DNA of 64,000 nt from Nesterenkonia cremea (GTDB taxonomy: Bacteria > Actinomycetota > Actinomycetes > Actinomycetales > Micrococcaceae): positions 124,001-188,000 of the forward strand of contig NZ_BMIS01000006.1 in the NCBI RefSeq assembly GCF_014642675.1. Reading direction: 5' to 3'. Within the stretch, counting starts at the first letter, position 1; every line of letters begins with the position of its first letter. The notes below the pieces were generated by a model. It saw only the letters and a list, made by a program, of their open reading frames with translations, ran no database searches and had not been told where the DNA came from. This document shows, piece after piece, positions 1 through 10,856 of the stretch. The position numbers and the translations under genes were made by a program.

Positions 1-518
1 GCCGCGGCACCGTGGTCACCGGTCGTGCCGAGCGTGGCACCCTGGGCATCAACTCCGACGTCGAGATCCTCGGCATCCGCGAGAAGCAGAAGACCACCGT
101 CACCGGTATCGAGATGTTCCACAAGCAGCTCGACGAGGCATGGGCAGGCGAGAACTGCGGTCTGCTGCTTCGCGGTCTGAAGCGTGACGACGTTGAGCGC
201 GGCCAGGTCGTGGCAGCCCCCGGCTCCATCACCCCGCACACCAACTTCGAGGCGAACGTCTACATCCTGTCCAAGGATGAGGGCGGCCGTCACAACCCCT
301 TCTACACCAACTACCGTCCGCAGTTCTACTTCCGGACTACTGACGTGACCGGTGTCATCGAGCTGCCCGAGGGTACCGAGATGGTCATGCCCGGTGACAA
401 CACCGAGATGACGGTCGAGCTCATCCAGCCGATCGCAATGGAGGAGGGCCTCGGCTTCGCCATCCGTGAGGGTGGCCGCACCGTGGGCTCCGGCAAGGTC
501 ACCAAGATCATCAAGTGA
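1..518 (+). CDS. tuf: Elongation factor Tu, C-terminal part (partial)
   Basis: This is the last 172 or so codons of a protein of about 396 residues; the 5' part lies outside the window. EF-Tu delivers aminoacyl-tRNA to the ribosome as a GTP complex. What is seen is domain 2 from its VVTGRAERG segment, then domain 3 with [12 protein letters not shown] and [21 protein letters not shown], ending in [10 protein letters not shown]. The GTPase domain is not in the window. It lies directly upstream of the S10 operon, the usual actinobacterial order, and is followed by a strong hairpin, so it is probably transcribed separately from rpsJ. Confidence 0.98.
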   Translation, partial: RGTVVTGRAERGTLGINSDVEILGIREKQKTTVTGIEMFHKQLDEAWAGENCGLLLRGLKRDDVERGQVVAAPGSITPHTNFEANVYILSKDEGGRHNPFYTNYRPQFYFRTTDVTGVIELPEGTEMVMPGDNTEMTVELIQPIAMEEGLGFAIREGGRTVGSGKVTKIIK

Positions 519-547
519 TGATCCTGGGCTCCTAGTCAGCCTCTGAT

Positions 548-588
548 ACACGAAGGCCCCCGACGCTTTGCGTCGGGGGCCTTCGTGT
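548..588 (+). terminator. Terminator hairpin after tuf
   Basis: A 19-base-pair perfect stem (548-566 with 570-588) closes a TTT loop 30 bases after the tuf stop. No long U tract follows, as is common in high-GC actinobacteria. Confidence 0.85.
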
Positions 589-929
589 GTCAGAATAGAC
601 AAGTTGTTCACGCAGAGGTATGTCTTCATGGCAACTGATTGTGTGAGCTGATAGACCACCACATCGAAGCCGGCACACCGCGGGTGTACTGCTGTGCGCA
701 GAAATCTTCTGCTCATCTAAGCGACACGCCCGACCGCGGGGGCCGGTCACCGGCAGGGTGAGGAACCCACTGAGGCCATCAGGGCCTGCAGCGGATTCAT
801 CCTGTCGGGCAGCCCATAACAGCAGAAGGTCCCCACTGTGGAAGACGCCTTTCTGTGAGTTCGCGAGGACTCGCGTCACTGGGCTGCGACGAATGACGAG
901 ACGAACCATGAACAGAGAGGCTTGTCGCC
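589..929 (+). promoter_or_regulatory. Intergenic leader upstream of the S10 operon
   Basis: These 341 bases between the tuf terminator and rpsJ must hold the S10-operon promoter and a long leader. I found no convincing -35/-10 pair. Small hairpins are visible at about 677-689 and at 732-748. No gene is supported here. A leader of this length before an S10 operon is compatible with autogenous control by a ribosomal protein, but no known leader family was recognised. Confidence 0.4.
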
Positions 930-1238
930 ATGGCGGGACAGAAAATCCGCATCCGGCTGAAGTCCTATGACCACGAGGTCATCGACACTTCGGCCCGGAA
1001 GATCGTCGACACGGTCACGCGTGCAGGTGCAACGGTCGTCGGCCCCGTGCCGCTTCCCACCGAGAAGAACGTGTACGCCGTGATCCGTTCTCCCCACAAG
1101 TACAAGGACAGCCGCGAGCACTTCGAGATGCGCACCCACAAGCGCCTCATCGACATCGTGGACCCGACGCCGAAGGCCGTCGACTCGCTCATGCGGCTCG
1201 ACCTGCCTGCTGACGTCAACATCGAGATCAAGCTCTGA
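930..1238 (+). CDS. rpsJ: 30S ribosomal protein S10
   Basis: The product is 102 residues, the usual length. S10 sits in the head of the 30S subunit and, as NusE, pairs with NusB in transcription antitermination. [19 protein letters not shown] at the start and the segment around [14 protein letters not shown] are diagnostic. The ATG is preceded by a purine-rich GAGAGG at a suitable distance. It is the first gene of the S10 operon, with rplC starting 22 bases after its stop. Confidence 0.98.
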   Translation: MAGQKIRIRLKSYDHEVIDTSARKIVDTVTRAGATVVGPVPLPTEKNVYAVIRSPHKYKDSREHFEMRTHKRLIDIVDPTPKAVDSLMRLDLPADVNIEIKL

Positions 1239-1260
1239 AGCAGGGAGGTGCTGAGAGACT

Positions 1261-1923
1261 ATGACCAACATTTCCCGCGTTGAACTGAACGTCAAGGGGC
1301 TGCTGGGCACGAAGCTCGGCATGACCCAGGTCTGGGACGAGGACAACACCCTCATCCCGGTCACTGTCGTGCAGGCCGACTCCAACGTCGTCACCCAGAT
1401 CCGCAACAGCGAGAACGACGGCTACAACGCCGTCCAGATCGGCTACGGCCAGATCGATCCTCGCAAGGTCACCAAGCCGCTGGCCGGACACTTCGAGAAG
1501 GCAGGCGTGACCCCGCGCCGCCACGTCGTCGAGGTCCGTACCGCTGACGCCTCCGAGTACGACCTCGGTCAGGACCTGAACGTCGAGGCATTCGAGGCCG
1601 GACAGAAGGTCGACGTCGTCGGCAAGACCAAGGGCAAGGGCTTCGCCGGTGTCATGAAGCGTCACGGCTTCGCCGGTGTGGGCGCATCCCACGGTCAGCA
1701 CAAGAACCACCGCAAGCCGGGTGCCATCGGTGGCGCAGCCACCCCTGGCCGCGTCTTCAAGGGTGTGCGCATGGCCGGCCGCATGGGCAACAACCGCCAG
1801 ACCACGCACAACCTCACCGTTCACGCAGTGGACGCCGAGAAGAACCTGCTGCTCATCAAGGGCGCCGTTCCCGGTGCTCGTGGCCAGGTCGTCCTGGTCC
1901 GCACCGCAGTGAAGGGAGCATGA
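1261..1923 (+). CDS. rplC: 50S ribosomal protein L3
   Basis: The 220-residue L3 protein binds 23S rRNA near the peptidyl-transferase centre. The [15 protein letters not shown] start motif and the long central loop ([20 protein letters not shown]) are visible. The N-terminus carries about ten residues ([10 protein letters not shown]) ahead of the usual first block. The ATG is supported by a GGGAGGT Shine-Dalgarno sequence. Its TGA overlaps or abuts the rplD start region, which implies coupled translation. Confidence 0.98.
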   Translation: MTNISRVELNVKGLLGTKLGMTQVWDEDNTLIPVTVVQADSNVVTQIRNSENDGYNAVQIGYGQIDPRKVTKPLAGHFEKAGVTPRRHVVEVRTADASEYDLGQDLNVEAFEAGQKVDVVGKTKGKGFAGVMKRHGFAGVGASHGQHKNHRKPGAIGGAATPGRVFKGVRMAGRMGNNRQTTHNLTVHAVDAEKNLLLIKGAVPGARGQVVLVRTAVKGA

Positions 1924-1928
1924 TCCAC

Positions 1929-2564
1929 ATGGCCAACAAGGTTTCCGTCGACCTCCCCGCAGAGGTCTTCGACGCCAACACCAACGTCTCGCTGATCCAC
2001 CAGGTCGTCGTGGCGCAGCAGGCGGCAGCCCGCCAGGGCACCCACAAGGCCAAGACCCGTTCCGAGGTCTCCGGCACCGGAACCAAGCCGTTCCGCCAGA
2101 AGGGGACCGGTCGCGCGCGTCAGGGCTCCATGAAGGCCCCGCACATGATCGGCGGCGGCGTCGTGCACGGCCCGGTTCCGCGCAGCTACGGCCAGAAGAC
2201 CCCGAAGAAGATGAAGGCCGCTGCTCTGCGCGGCGCCCTCTCCGATCGGGCTCGCAACGGCCGCGTCCTCGTGGTCGACGCACTGGTCTCCGGCACACCG
2301 TCCACCAAGGCCGCCAAGGAAGCACTGGCCGGCCTGGGCGGCGCGAACCGCAACTGGCTGGTGGTGATCGACCGCAGCGACGACGCCGCAGCGCTGTCGA
2401 CCCGCAACCTGCCGACCGTCCACACTCTCTACGCCGACCAGCTGAACACCTACGACGTCATCGTCTCCGACGACGTCGTGTTCACCCAGGCCGGCTACGA
2501 CGCCTTCCTCGCACATACCGATGGGGCTGGGAAGCGCATCAACACCGAGGAGGAGTCCAAGTGA
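1929..2564 (+). CDS. rplD: 50S ribosomal protein L4
   Basis: This 211-residue L4 lines the exit tunnel and in many bacteria regulates its own S10 operon. The tunnel loop is seen as [17 protein letters not shown], followed by [14 protein letters not shown] chose the ATG at 1929 ([10 protein letters not shown]) because it matches the family start and has GGGAG ten bases upstream. An in-frame ATG at 1920 overlapping the rplC stop would add three residues. Confidence 0.97.
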   Translation: MANKVSVDLPAEVFDANTNVSLIHQVVVAQQAAARQGTHKAKTRSEVSGTGTKPFRQKGTGRARQGSMKAPHMIGGGVVHGPVPRSYGQKTPKKMKAAALRGALSDRARNGRVLVVDALVSGTPSTKAAKEALAGLGGANRNWLVVIDRSDDAAALSTRNLPTVHTLYADQLNTYDVIVSDDVVFTQAGYDAFLAHTDGAGKRINTEEESK

Positions 2565-2869
2565 GCGTCCTGACTGAAAAGGATCCGCGGGACGTGGTCA
2601 TCGCGCCGGTCGTCTCGGAGAAGTCCTACGCCAACATCGACGAGGGCAAGTACACCTTCCTCGTCGACCCCAAGGCCACCAAGTCCGAGATCAAGTACGC
2701 GGTGGAGAAGATCTTCTCCGTCAAGGTCGACTCGGTCAACACCATCAACCGCCCGGGCAAGCGGAAGCGCACGCGCTTCGGCTGGGGTCAGCGCAACAGC
2801 ACCAAGCGTGCAGTCGTGACCCTCAAAGAGGGCTTCAACATTGACATCTTCGGAGGTCCGGTCGGCTGA
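2561..2869 (+). CDS. rplW: 50S ribosomal protein L23
   Basis: This 102-residue L23 sits at the mouth of the exit tunnel, where trigger factor and SRP dock. [21 protein letters not shown] and the C-terminal [14 protein letters not shown] are typical. It starts with GTG in a four-base GTGA overlap with the end of rplD, indicating translational coupling. Nothing unusual was seen. Confidence 0.98.
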   Translation: MSVLTEKDPRDVVIAPVVSEKSYANIDEGKYTFLVDPKATKSEIKYAVEKIFSVKVDSVNTINRPGKRKRTRFGWGQRNSTKRAVVTLKEGFNIDIFGGPVG

Positions 2870-2905
2870 AGCCGGTCGGAGACCACTTAATCGAGGAAGA
2901 AGAAC

Positions 2906-3742
<837 letters not shown>

Positions 3743-3754
3743 GAGCCTGGAGAC

Positions 3755-4036
3755 ATGCCACGCAGCTTGAAGAAGGGCCCCTTCGTTGATCAGCACCTGT
3801 ACCTGAAGGTCGACGCTGAGAACGAAAAGGGCACCAAGAACGTCATCAAGACCTGGTCCCGCCGTTCGATGATCATCCCGGACATGCTCGGCCACACCAT
3901 CGCCGTGCACGACGGACGTAAGCACATCCCCGTGTTCATCACTGAGTCGATGGTCGGGCACAAGCTCGGCGAGTTCGCCCCGACGCGCACTTTCCGCGGC
4001 CATGTGAAGGACGACAAGAAGGGCAAGCGCCGCTGA
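3755..4036 (+). CDS. rpsS: 30S ribosomal protein S19
   Basis: This 93-residue S19 sits in the head of the 30S subunit and contacts S13. [15 protein letters not shown], the [21 protein letters not shown] core and [13 protein letters not shown] are all canonical. GGAG lies just before the ATG. A 56-base gap with a second purine-rich ribosome-binding site separates it from rplV. Confidence 0.98.
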   Translation: MPRSLKKGPFVDQHLYLKVDAENEKGTKNVIKTWSRRSMIIPDMLGHTIAVHDGRKHIPVFITESMVGHKLGEFAPTRTFRGHVKDDKKGKRR

Positions 4037-4092
4037 CCCCGCGAGGGTTCTGCAGCGTTTGAACTTCTAGACAAGACGAGAGAAGGAAAGCA

Positions 4093-4458
4093 ATGGAAGC
4101 CAAGGCAATTGCGCGCTACCTGCGTGTGACGCCTATGAAGGCCCGGCGCGTCGTCGACCTTGTCCGCGGCAAGCAGGCCAACGAGGCACTGGCCATCCTG
4201 CAGTTCGCCCCGCAGGGCGCATCTGAGCCGGTGTACAAGGTGGTGGCCTCCGCTCTGGCGAACGCTCGCCAGCACGCGGACAAGGACGGTGTCGCCTTCA
4301 ATGAGGACGATTACTACATCACCGAGGCACGCGTCGACGAAGGCCCGACCATGAAGCGGTTCCGCCCCCGTGCTCAGGGCCGCGCATACCGCATCAACAA
4401 GCGCACCAGCCACGTGAGCATCGTGGTCGGTACGGAAGAGAAAGGTGGGGATCAGTAG
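4093..4458 (+). CDS. rplV: 50S ribosomal protein L22
   Basis: This 121-residue L22 has a long beta hairpin that lines the exit tunnel near the macrolide site. The [19 protein letters not shown] start and the hairpin [15 protein letters not shown] are intact. GAGAAGGAAAG precedes the ATG. The stop shares one base with the GTG of rpsC (TAGTG), so the two are coupled. Confidence 0.98.
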   Translation: MEAKAIARYLRVTPMKARRVVDLVRGKQANEALAILQFAPQGASEPVYKVVASALANARQHADKDGVAFNEDDYYITEARVDEGPTMKRFRPRAQGRAYRINKRTSHVSIVVGTEEKGGDQ

Positions 4459-5282
4459 TGGGACAGAAGATCAACCCCAATGGTTTCCGTCTGGGCGTCA
4501 CCACTGACCACGTCTCCCACTGGTTCGCCGACTCCAGCAAAGAGGGTCAGCGTTACAAGGACTTCGTGAAGGAAGACGTCCAGATCCGCGAGCTGCTGGA
4601 GAAGAGCGTCGAGCGCGCCGGCATCTCGAAGGTCGAGATCGAGCGGACCCGCGACCGCGTCCGTGTGGACATCCACACTGCGCGTCCGGGCATCGTGATC
4701 GGCCGCCGCGGTGCTGAGGCAGATCGCATCCGCGGTGAGCTGGAGAAGCTCACCTCCAAGCAGATCCAGCTGAACATCCTCGAGGTCAAGAGCCCTGAGA
4801 CCGACGCTCAGCTGGTCGCGCAGGGCGTCGCCGAGCAGCTGGCCGCACGTGTGGCCTTCCGCCGCGCGATGAAGAAGGCCATCTCCTCCGCCATGCGTTC
4901 CGGTGCCAAGGGTATCCGTATCCAGTGCTCCGGTCGTCTGGGCGGCGCTGAGATGTCCCGTTCGGAGTTCTACCGCGAGGGTCGCGTGCCGCTGCACACC
5001 CTGCGTGCGAACATCGACTTCGGCAAGCACGAGGCCAAGACCACCTTCGGTCGCATCGGCGTGAAGGTCTGGGTCTACAAGGGCGACCTGACCTCCAAGG
5101 AGCTCGCTGCCCAGCAGGCCTCCCAGCCGTCCGGCCGCGGTCGCAACGACCGTGGTGGTCGCGGCGGCGAGCGTCGTCGTCGTGGTGGCCGCTCCCGCGG
5201 GGACCAGCAGGCACCGCAGCAGGCTGAGGCCGCTGCAGCGCCGGCGGCCGAGGCACCTGCCGCAGAAGGAGGGCAGAACTGA
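4458..5282 (+). CDS. rpsC: 30S ribosomal protein S3 with Arg/Gly-rich tail
   Basis: S3 lies at the mRNA entry channel of the 30S subunit. The product is 274 residues, longer than the common 210-230. The family start [13 protein letters not shown], the KH-domain loop [16 protein letters not shown] and the C-terminal domain up to VWVYKGDL are normal. From about residue 218 an added tail is rich in Arg and Gly ([19 protein letters not shown]) and then in Gln, Ala and Glu. The start is GTG. Both ends overlap the neighbouring genes by one base. Confidence 0.98.
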   Translation: MGQKINPNGFRLGVTTDHVSHWFADSSKEGQRYKDFVKEDVQIRELLEKSVERAGISKVEIERTRDRVRVDIHTARPGIVIGRRGAEADRIRGELEKLTSKQIQLNILEVKSPETDAQLVAQGVAEQLAARVAFRRAMKKAISSAMRSGAKGIRIQCSGRLGGAEMSRSEFYREGRVPLHTLRANIDFGKHEAKTTFGRIGVKVWVYKGDLTSKELAAQQASQPSGRGRNDRGGRGGERRRRGGRSRGDQQAPQQAEAAAAPAAEAPAAEGGQN

Positions 5283-5698
5283 TGTTGATGCCTAAGCGCG
5301 TCAAGTTCCGTAAGCCGCATAAGCCCAAGCGTGGCGGCCGAGCCAAGGGCGGCACTGAGCTTGCCTTCGGCGAGTACGGCATCCAGGCACTGGCTCCGGC
5401 CTACGTGACCAACCGTCAGATCGAGTCCGCTCGTATCGCCATGACCCGCTACATCAAGCGTGGCGGTAAGGTCTGGATCAACATCTACCCGGACCACCCG
5501 CTCACCAAGAAGCCTGCTGAGGTCCGCATGGGCTCCGGTAAGGGTTCCCCCGAGTGGTGGGTCGCCAACGTGAAACCCGGACGCGTGATGTTCGAGCTGT
5601 CCGGTGTCAGCGAAGAGGTCGCCAAGGAGGCCCTGCGTCTGGCAATCCACAAGCTGCCGATGAAGGCACGCGTGATCAGCCGAGAGAGTGGTGAGTGA
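5282..5698 (+). CDS. rplP: 50S ribosomal protein L16
   Basis: The product is 138 residues. L16 helps form the A-site for tRNA binding. [39 protein letters not shown] and the [18 protein letters not shown] loop are diagnostic. The ATG overlaps the rpsC stop by one base, and the family start favours it over the next in-frame ATG two codons on. Its own stop overlaps the rpmC start region. Confidence 0.98.
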   Translation: MLMPKRVKFRKPHKPKRGGRAKGGTELAFGEYGIQALAPAYVTNRQIESARIAMTRYIKRGGKVWINIYPDHPLTKKPAEVRMGSGKGSPEWWVANVKPGRVMFELSGVSEEVAKEALRLAIHKLPMKARVISRESGE

Positions 5699-5700
5699 AG

Positions 5701-5976
5701 ATGGCAGTCGGAACCAAGGATCTGGCAGTGGAGAAACTGGCAGAGATGGATGACGCAGCACTCGCCGAGTCTCTGCGCAGCGCCAAGGAAGAGCTCTTCA
5801 ACCTGCGTTTCCAGTCGGCCACCGGTCAGCTGGAGAACTCCAGCCGTCTGAAGGCCGTCAAGCGTGACATCGCACGGATCTACACCATCCTGCGTGAGCG
5901 TGAGCTCGGCATCCGTGAGGTCATCGCCTCCGGCGAGGACGAGGCCGAGACCAGCGAAGAGAAGACTGAGGACTGA
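5701..5976 (+). CDS. rpmC: 50S ribosomal protein L29
   Basis: This 91-residue L29 is a helical hairpin near the tunnel exit. The [38 protein letters not shown] core is complete (shown here as the span of residues 30 to 68), with a short acidic tail. I chose ATG 5701 (MAVGTKDLA) because it resembles relatives. A GTG at 5695 overlapping the rplP stop by four bases would add two residues. Confidence 0.95.
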   Translation: MAVGTKDLAVEKLAEMDDAALAESLRSAKEELFNLRFQSATGQLENSSRLKAVKRDIARIYTILRERELGIREVIASGEDEAETSEEKTED

Positions 5977-5978
5977 CC

Positions 5979-6266
5979 ATGGCAGAGCAGAACAGCACAG
6001 CAGACGCTGCTCCGGAGCGCAACTACCGTAAGAACCTGCGCGGCGTCGTCGTCTCGGACAAGATGGAGAAGACCATCGTGGTCGAGGTCGAGGACCGCAA
6101 GAAGCACTCGCTCTACGGCAAAGTCATGAAGAGCCACAGCAAGTTCAAGGCTCATGACGAGAACGGTGAGGCAGGTGTGGGCGACATCGTCCAGATCGCC
6201 GAGACCCGCCCGCTCTCCGCGAGCAAGCGCTGGCGCCTGGTGCGCGTCGTCGAGAAGGCCAAGTGA
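5979..6266 (+). CDS. rpsQ: 30S ribosomal protein S17
   Basis: This 95-residue S17 binds 16S rRNA early in 30S assembly. [19 protein letters not shown] and [21 protein letters not shown] are canonical. About a dozen polar N-terminal residues precede the core. It is the last gene of the S10 operon here and is followed by an intrinsic terminator. Confidence 0.98.
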   Translation: MAEQNSTADAAPERNYRKNLRGVVVSDKMEKTIVVEVEDRKKHSLYGKVMKSHSKFKAHDENGEAGVGDIVQIAETRPLSASKRWRLVRVVEKAK

Positions 6267-6310
6267 TCCGCTAGGCAGCCTCCCGACGCCGCACAGCGCG
6301 TCATAGATCA

Positions 6311-6345
6311 AGACCCCAACTCGGCTCCGGGTTGGGGTCTTTTTC
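6311..6345 (+). terminator. Intrinsic terminator after rpsQ
   Basis: A perfect 10-bp stem (AGACCCCAAC at 6311-6320 with GTTGGGGTCT at 6331-6340) is followed by a run of T. It separates the S10 operon from the rplN operon. Confidence 0.9.
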
Positions 6346-6360
6346 TGTTTCGTGTATGAT
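6332..6360 (+). promoter_or_regulatory. Candidate promoter of the rplN operon
   Basis: TTGGGG (6332-6337) and TATGAT (6355-6360) are separated by 17 bases. The -35 element lies inside the 3' arm of the rpsQ terminator. The -10 is near consensus but the -35 is weak. Confidence 0.55.
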
Positions 6361-6566
6361 ATTGAGGTTGTGCGCCCGTATGCGTTGACTCGTCGAGTCG
6401 CCGCGGACAGCGCACGTCCCCCAGGGCCGCCTCGGCCATCCGGTCACCACACTGACTGACCGTCAGGATCGGGTGGGTAAGCGGCGGGGGAGTTGTTCAT
6501 TCTAGAAGTTCCACAAGGCTCACCCGGTCTTCGGGGGAGAACCAGTGCGACGACAGGAGAAACCAA
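6361..6566 (+). promoter_or_regulatory. Leader of the rplN (spc) operon
   Basis: About 200 bases lie between the candidate promoter and rplN. A small inverted repeat GACTC-GTC-GAGTC is seen at 6387-6399. No gene or recognised leader family was seen. Confidence 0.35.
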
Positions 6567-6938
6567 GTGATTCAGCAGGAATCGCGGCTCAAGATCGCCG
6601 ACAACACCGGTGCCAAGGAACTCCTTGTCATCCGTGTTCTCGGCGGATCCGGACGCCGCTACGCAGGTATCGGCGACACATTCGTCGCCACCGTGAAGGA
6701 TGCCATCCCGGGCGGCAACGTCAAGAAGGGTGACGTCGTCAAGGGCGTCATCGTGCGTACCCGTAAGAAGACCCGTCGCAACGACGGCTCCTACATCAGC
6801 TTCGACGAGAACGCTGCCGTCATCCTCAAGGGTGACACCCAGGATCCGCGCGGCACCCGTATCTTCGGCCCCGTCGGGCGCGAGCTTCGCGACCAGAAGT
6901 TCATGAAGATCGTCTCTCTCGCCCCGGAGGTGCTCTGA
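6567..6938 (+). CDS. rplN: 50S ribosomal protein L14
   Basis: This 123-residue L14 forms an intersubunit bridge and is the docking site of Rsf[36 protein letters not shown] and [23 protein letters not shown] match the family from end to end. The start is GTG, with AGGAGAAACC just upstream. It is the first gene of the spc operon. Confidence 0.98.
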   Translation: MIQQESRLKIADNTGAKELLVIRVLGGSGRRYAGIGDTFVATVKDAIPGGNVKKGDVVKGVIVRTRKKTRRNDGSYISFDENAAVILKGDTQDPRGTRIFGPVGRELRDQKFMKIVSLAPEVL

Positions 6939-6941
6939 CTC

Positions 6942-7271
6942 ATGGCCAACAAGATCAAGAAGGACGACCTCGTCCAGGTGCTCGCAGGCAAGGACAAGGG
7001 CAAGCAGGGCAAGGTCCTGCAGGTCCTGCCCGCCGAGGAGCGCGTGGTCGTCGAGGGCGTCAACCGAGTGAAGCGTCACCTCCGCGCTGGTCAGTTCGGC
7101 AACACCGAGGGCGGCATCGTCGAGTCCGAGGCTCCGCTGCACATCTCGAATGTGGCTGTGGTTGACCCGGAGACCGGCAAGCCGACTCGTGTCGGCTTCC
7201 GGTTCGAGGAGAACGGCGAGGGCGAGACCACCAAGGTCCGCTTTGCCAAGGCCTCCGGAAAGGAGCTGTGA
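6942..7271 (+). CDS. rplX: 50S ribosomal protein L24
   Basis: This 109-residue L24 initiates 50S assembly. The KOW motif is visible as [20 protein letters not shown], followed by [12 protein letters not shown]. It starts three bases after rplN, and its stop overlaps the rplE start. Confidence 0.98.
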   Translation: MANKIKKDDLVQVLAGKDKGKQGKVLQVLPAEERVVVEGVNRVKRHLRAGQFGNTEGGIVESEAPLHISNVAVVDPETGKPTRVGFRFEENGEGETTKVRFAKASGKEL

Positions 7272-7849
7272 TGACCGAGGTGCAGAGCGTGACTCAGAAG
7301 ATCACCCCCCGCTTCAAGACCAAGTACCGCGAGGAGATCCGCGCCTCCCTGCAGGAGGAGTTCGGATACTCCAACGTCATGGAGGTCCCCGGCCTGGTCA
7401 AGGTCGTGGTCAACATGGGCGTCGGCGAGGCTGCTCGCGACAACAAGCTGATCCAGGGCGCCGTCGAGGACCTGACCAACATCACCGGTCAGAAGCCCAA
7501 GATCACCCGCGCTCGGAAGTCCATCGCGCAGTTCAAGCTGCGTGAGGGCCAGCCGATCGGTGCGTTCACCACTCTGCGTGGCGACCGCATGTGGGAGTTC
7601 CTGGACCGCCTTGTGACCTTCGCGCTGCCGCGCATCCGCGACTTCCGTGGCCTGAGTGCCAACCAGTTCGACGGCAACGGCAACTACACCTTCGGTCTGT
7701 CCGAGCAGGCGGTCTTCCACGAGATCGACCAGGACAAGATCGACCGTCCGCGCGGCATGGACATCACTGTGGTGACCACCGCCAAGACTGACGAGGAAGG
7801 CCGCGCGCTGCTGCGTGCCCTGGGCTTCCCCTTCAAGACCGAACAGTAA
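7271..7849 (+). CDS. rplE: 50S ribosomal protein L5
   Basis: This 192-residue L5 binds 5S rRNA and contacts P-site t[59 protein letters not shown] and [20 protein letters not shown] are all present. ATG 7271 overlaps the rplX stop by one base; a GTG three bases earlier is also possible. rpsN (S14), found after rplE in many bacteria, is absent from the next 89 bases. Confidence 0.97.
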   Translation: MTEVQSVTQKITPRFKTKYREEIRASLQEEFGYSNVMEVPGLVKVVVNMGVGEAARDNKLIQGAVEDLTNITGQKPKITRARKSIAQFKLREGQPIGAFTTLRGDRMWEFLDRLVTFALPRIRDFRGLSANQFDGNGNYTFGLSEQAVFHEIDQDKIDRPRGMDITVVTTAKTDEEGRALLRALGFPFKTEQ

Positions 7850-7938
7850 GCATCTACGCCGCAGGTCCCTTCACCAGAGTTCCGGACACGGAATCTCCGG
7901 AGATGAGGAAACCGTGGCGAGGAAGGGCATAAGCCCCT

Positions 7939-8337
7939 ATGACAATGACTGACCCAGTCGCAGACATGCTGACCCGTCTGCGCAACGCCAACTCGGCATA
8001 CCACGACCAGGTCTCCATGCCCAGCTCCAAGCTGAAGGTCCGTATCGCCGACATCCTCAAGGCAGAGGGCTACATCACCGAGTACCGCGAGGAAGAGGCC
8101 GAGGTCGGTAAGACCCTGGTCATCGACCTGAAGTTCGGCCCGAGCCGTGAGCGCTCGATCGCCGGCCTGAAGCGCATCTCCAAGCCTGGTCTGCGCGTCT
8201 ACGCGAAGTCCAACAACCTCCCGCACGTGCTGGGCGGCCTGGGCATCGCAATCCTGTCCACCTCCTCCGGTCTCCTCACCGACCGGCAGGCTCAGAAGAA
8301 GGGCGTCGGCGGGGAAGTCCTCGCCTACGTCTGGTAA
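7939..8337 (+). CDS. rpsH: 30S ribosomal protein S8
   Basis: This 132-residue S8 binds the central domain of 16S rRNA and in some bacteria represses the spc operon. [43 protein letters not shown] and the end GGEVLAYVW are typical. ATG 7939 has GGAAGGG about eleven bases upstream; a second ATG two codons later is the more common family start. Confidence 0.98.
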   Translation: MTMTDPVADMLTRLRNANSAYHDQVSMPSSKLKVRIADILKAEGYITEYREEEAEVGKTLVIDLKFGPSRERSIAGLKRISKPGLRVYAKSNNLPHVLGGLGIAILSTSSGLLTDRQAQKKGVGGEVLAYVW

Positions 8338-8357
8338 CGGAAGGGAGTCGAAGCACT

Positions 8358-8894
8358 ATGTCACGCATCGGTAAACTTCCGATCACTGTCCCTGCCGGCG
8401 TCGAGGTCAAGCTCGACGGCCGCGAGATCTCGGTCAAGGGCCCCAAGGGCGAGCTGAACCGCACCCTCTCCGAGGGCGTCAGCGTCGAGTTCGAGGACGG
8501 CGTCATCACGGTGACCCGTCCCGACGACGAGCGCGAGTCCCGTTCCCTGCACGGTCTGACCCGCACCCTGATCAACAACATGATCATCGGTGTCACCGAG
8601 GGCTACACCAAGAAGCTCGAGATCGTCGGCACCGGCTACCGCGTGCAGGCGAAGGGCTCGGACCTGGAGTTCGCCCTGGGCTACTCCCACCCGGTTCCGG
8701 TCGAGGCCCCCGAGGGCATCACCTTCACCGTGGAGGGCGCCAACAAGCTTGCTGTCTTCGGCATCGACAAGCAGCAGGTGGGCGAGGTCGCCGCGAACAT
8801 CCGCAAGCTGCGCAAGCCCGATCCGTACAAGGGCAAGGGCGTGCGTTATGAGGGCGAGCAGATTCGCCGCAAGGCCGGAAAGGCAGGTAAGTAA
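8358..8894 (+). CDS. rplF: 50S ribosomal protein L6
   Basis: This 178-residue L6 lies near the factor-binding site. [17 protein letters not shown] opens the first of its two L6 folds. The C-terminal block [22 protein letters not shown] is complete. GGAAGGGAG precedes the ATG, and rplR follows after three bases. Confidence 0.98.
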   Translation: MSRIGKLPITVPAGVEVKLDGREISVKGPKGELNRTLSEGVSVEFEDGVITVTRPDDERESRSLHGLTRTLINNMIIGVTEGYTKKLEIVGTGYRVQAKGSDLEFALGYSHPVPVEAPEGITFTVEGANKLAVFGIDKQQVGEVAANIRKLRKPDPYKGKGVRYEGEQIRRKAGKAGK

Positions 8895-8897
8895 ACC

Positions 8898-9269
8898 ATG
8901 GCTATTGGTATCCAGGGCAAGAGCAAGTCTGCGGCCCGCGGCCGTCGCCATCTGCGCCTGCGCAAGAAGCTCAGCGGCTCCGCTGAGCGTCCGCGCCTCG
9001 TGGTGAACCGCTCCGCGCGCCACATCGTCGCTCAGGTCGTCAACGACCTCGAGTCCCGCACTCTGGTCTCCGCCTCCACCATGGAGGCAGACCTGCGCAG
9101 CTTCGACGGCGACAAGACCGCCAAGGCACAGAAGGTCGGCGAGCTGATCGCTGAGCGTGCCAAGGCTGCCGGCATCGAAGCCGTGGTCTTCGACCGCGGC
9201 GGCAACAAGTACCACGGTCGTGTGGCCGCCGTCGCCGACGGCGCCCGGGAAGGTGGACTGAAGCTGTGA
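8898..9269 (+). CDS. rplR: 50S ribosomal protein L18
   Basis: This 123-residue L18 anchors 5S rRNA with L5. [38 protein letters not shown] and [26 protein letters not shown] are conserved. It overlaps the GTG of rpsE by four bases. Confidence 0.98.
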   Translation: MAIGIQGKSKSAARGRRHLRLRKKLSGSAERPRLVVNRSARHIVAQVVNDLESRTLVSASTMEADLRSFDGDKTAKAQKVGELIAERAKAAGIEAVVFDRGGNKYHGRVAAVADGAREGGLKL

Positions 9270-10006
9270 GCGAGAACACCAACGAGAAGGACGCACAGGT
9301 GACTGAGTCCAACGAGAAGGCCGCTGCCGAGACTGCTGAGCAGACTCAGGGCGCGGGCGAGCAGAACCAGGGCCAGCGCGGCGGCCGTGACGGCGGTCGT
9401 GGTGGCCGCGGCGGACGCAGCGAAGGCCGCGGAGGCCGTGGTGGCCGCGGCGGTCGTGATGAGGAGAAGGACAAGTTCCTCGAGCGTGTCGTGACCATCA
9501 ACCGCGTCTCCAAGGTCGTCAAGGGCGGTCGTCGCTTCAGCTTCACCGCACTGGTGGTCGTCGGCGACGGCGACGGCACCGTCGGCGTCGGCTACGGCAA
9601 GGCCAAGGAGGTTCCCGCAGCCATCCAGAAGGGTGTCGAGGAGGCGAAGAAGAACTTCTTCCGCGTCCCGCGCGTGGGCTCCACCATCCCGCACCTGGTC
9701 AAGGGTGAGGAAGCGGCCGGCGTCGTGCTGCTGCGTCCCGCATCCGCAGGTACCGGTGTGATCGCCGGCGGTCCGGTCCGTGCCGTCCTGGAGTGCGCAG
9801 GCATCCACGACGTGCTGACCAAGTCCATGGGCTCGGTGAACGCCATCAACATCGTGCACGGCACCATCGACGCCCTCAAGCAGCTCGAAGAGCCTGAGGC
9901 AGTGGCAGCACGCCGCGGCCTGGCCCTCGACGAGGTGGCACCCGCTCCGATGCTCCGCACCATGCAGGAGGACCGCGCAGCGCGTGCCGAGAAGGCAGGT
10001 GCATGA
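9266..10006 (+). CDS. rpsE: 30S ribosomal protein S5 with RGG-rich N-terminus
   Basis: S5 helps shape the mRNA entry channel and decoding fidelity. The product is 246 residues, well above the common 165-200. The extra length is an N-terminal region of about 70 residues: an acidic/Gln part, then RGG repeats ([18 protein letters not shown]). The core begins at [21 protein letters not shown], with the [17 protein letters not shown] and [15 protein letters not shown] blocks. The GTG overlaps the rplR stop by four bases. Confidence 0.97.
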   Translation: MSENTNEKDAQVTESNEKAAAETAEQTQGAGEQNQGQRGGRDGGRGGRGGRSEGRGGRGGRGGRDEEKDKFLERVVTINRVSKVVKGGRRFSFTALVVVGDGDGTVGVGYGKAKEVPAAIQKGVEEAKKNFFRVPRVGSTIPHLVKGEEAAGVVLLRPASAGTGVIAGGPVRAVLECAGIHDVLTKSMGSVNAINIVHGTIDALKQLEEPEAVAARRGLALDEVAPAPMLRTMQEDRAARAEKAGA

Positions 10007-10236
10007 TGGCCAAGGCCGTTCAGTACAACACCGCAGTGAACTTCAAGGTCGGTGACTCCAAGCTGGAGGTCACGCAGACCAAGTCGCTCATCGGCGCTAC
10101 CCCCAAGCACCGCGAGACCGTCCGGTCTCTTGGTCTGAAGCGTATCGGCCACACTGTGGTCCGCGACGCCGACGCCGTGACTGTGGGTATGCTCAACTCG
10201 GTGAAGCATCTCGTGAAGGTTGAGGAGGCGAAATGA
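10006..10236 (+). CDS. rpmD: 50S ribosomal protein L30
   Basis: This 76-residue L30 has [33 protein letters not shown] as its core (residues about 15-47) and ends in HLVKVEEAK. Two tandem ATGs overlap the rpsE stop. I give the second; the first (10003) adds one Met. It overlaps the rplO start by four bases. Confidence 0.95.
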   Translation: MAKAVQYNTAVNFKVGDSKLEVTQTKSLIGATPKHRETVRSLGLKRIGHTVVRDADAVTVGMLNSVKHLVKVEEAK

Positions 10237-10742
10237 TGGTGGAGAAGAACTCTGCTCAGTCCTCTGCTGAAGAGGGTGTCCTCAAGGTTCACGACCTGCG
10301 TCCAGCCCCCGGCTCTCGCAAGGACCGCACTCGTGTGGGCCGTGGTGAGGCGTCCAAGGGCAAGACCGCAGGCCGTGGTACCAAGGGTACGAAGGCCCGT
10401 TACCAGGTCCGCGCCGGCTTCGAGGGTGGTCAGCTTCCGCTGCACATGCGCCTTCCGAAGCTGCGCGGGTTCAAGAACCCGTTCCGCGTCGAGTACTCTC
10501 CGGTGAACCTGGCCAAGCTGGGCCAGCTCTTCCCGGAGGGCGGCGACGTCGCTGCTGAGGACCTGATCGCCAAGGGCGTGGCCAAGAAGGGCCGCCCGGT
10601 GAAGGTTCTGGGCTCCGGCGAGATCTCCGTGGCGGTCAACGTGAAGGCTCACGCCTTCTCGGCCTCCGCTGAGGAGAAGATCAAGGCGGCAGGCGGCTCC
10701 GTGGAGCAGCTTCCGCTGAAGGCTGCCGCAAAGGCGGAATGA
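10233..10742 (+). CDS. rplO: 50S ribosomal protein L15
   Basis: This 169-residue L15 is a late-assembly 50S protein. [56 protein letters not shown] and the C-terminal [18 protein letters not shown] are diagnostic. A tandem ATG at 10236 is an equally good start. It is the last ribosomal gene of the spc block and is followed by a hairpin before secY. Confidence 0.97.
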   Translation: MMVEKNSAQSSAEEGVLKVHDLRPAPGSRKDRTRVGRGEASKGKTAGRGTKGTKARYQVRAGFEGGQLPLHMRLPKLRGFKNPFRVEYSPVNLAKLGQLFPEGGDVAAEDLIAKGVAKKGRPVKVLGSGEISVAVNVKAHAFSASAEEKIKAAGGSVEQLPLKAAAKAE

Positions 10743-10755
10743 GAATCAGCCTGAT

Positions 10756-10809
10756 GTGAACCTGTGCCCTCCCCGGACTCCCTCAAGGAGACCGGGGAGG
10801 GCCGTTCAC
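10756..10809 (+). terminator. Large hairpin between rplO and secY
   Basis: A 10-bp GC stem (CCCTCCCCGG at 10767-10776 with its complement at 10792-10801) has an inner CTCC/GGAG helix and an outer GTGAAC/GTTCAC helix. It lacks a U tract. It may attenuate rather than fully stop transcription into secY. Confidence 0.6.
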
Positions 10810-10856
10810 GTTAGGATGACTGACTGTGTGGTCGACAGACCCATAGAGGAGGACGC

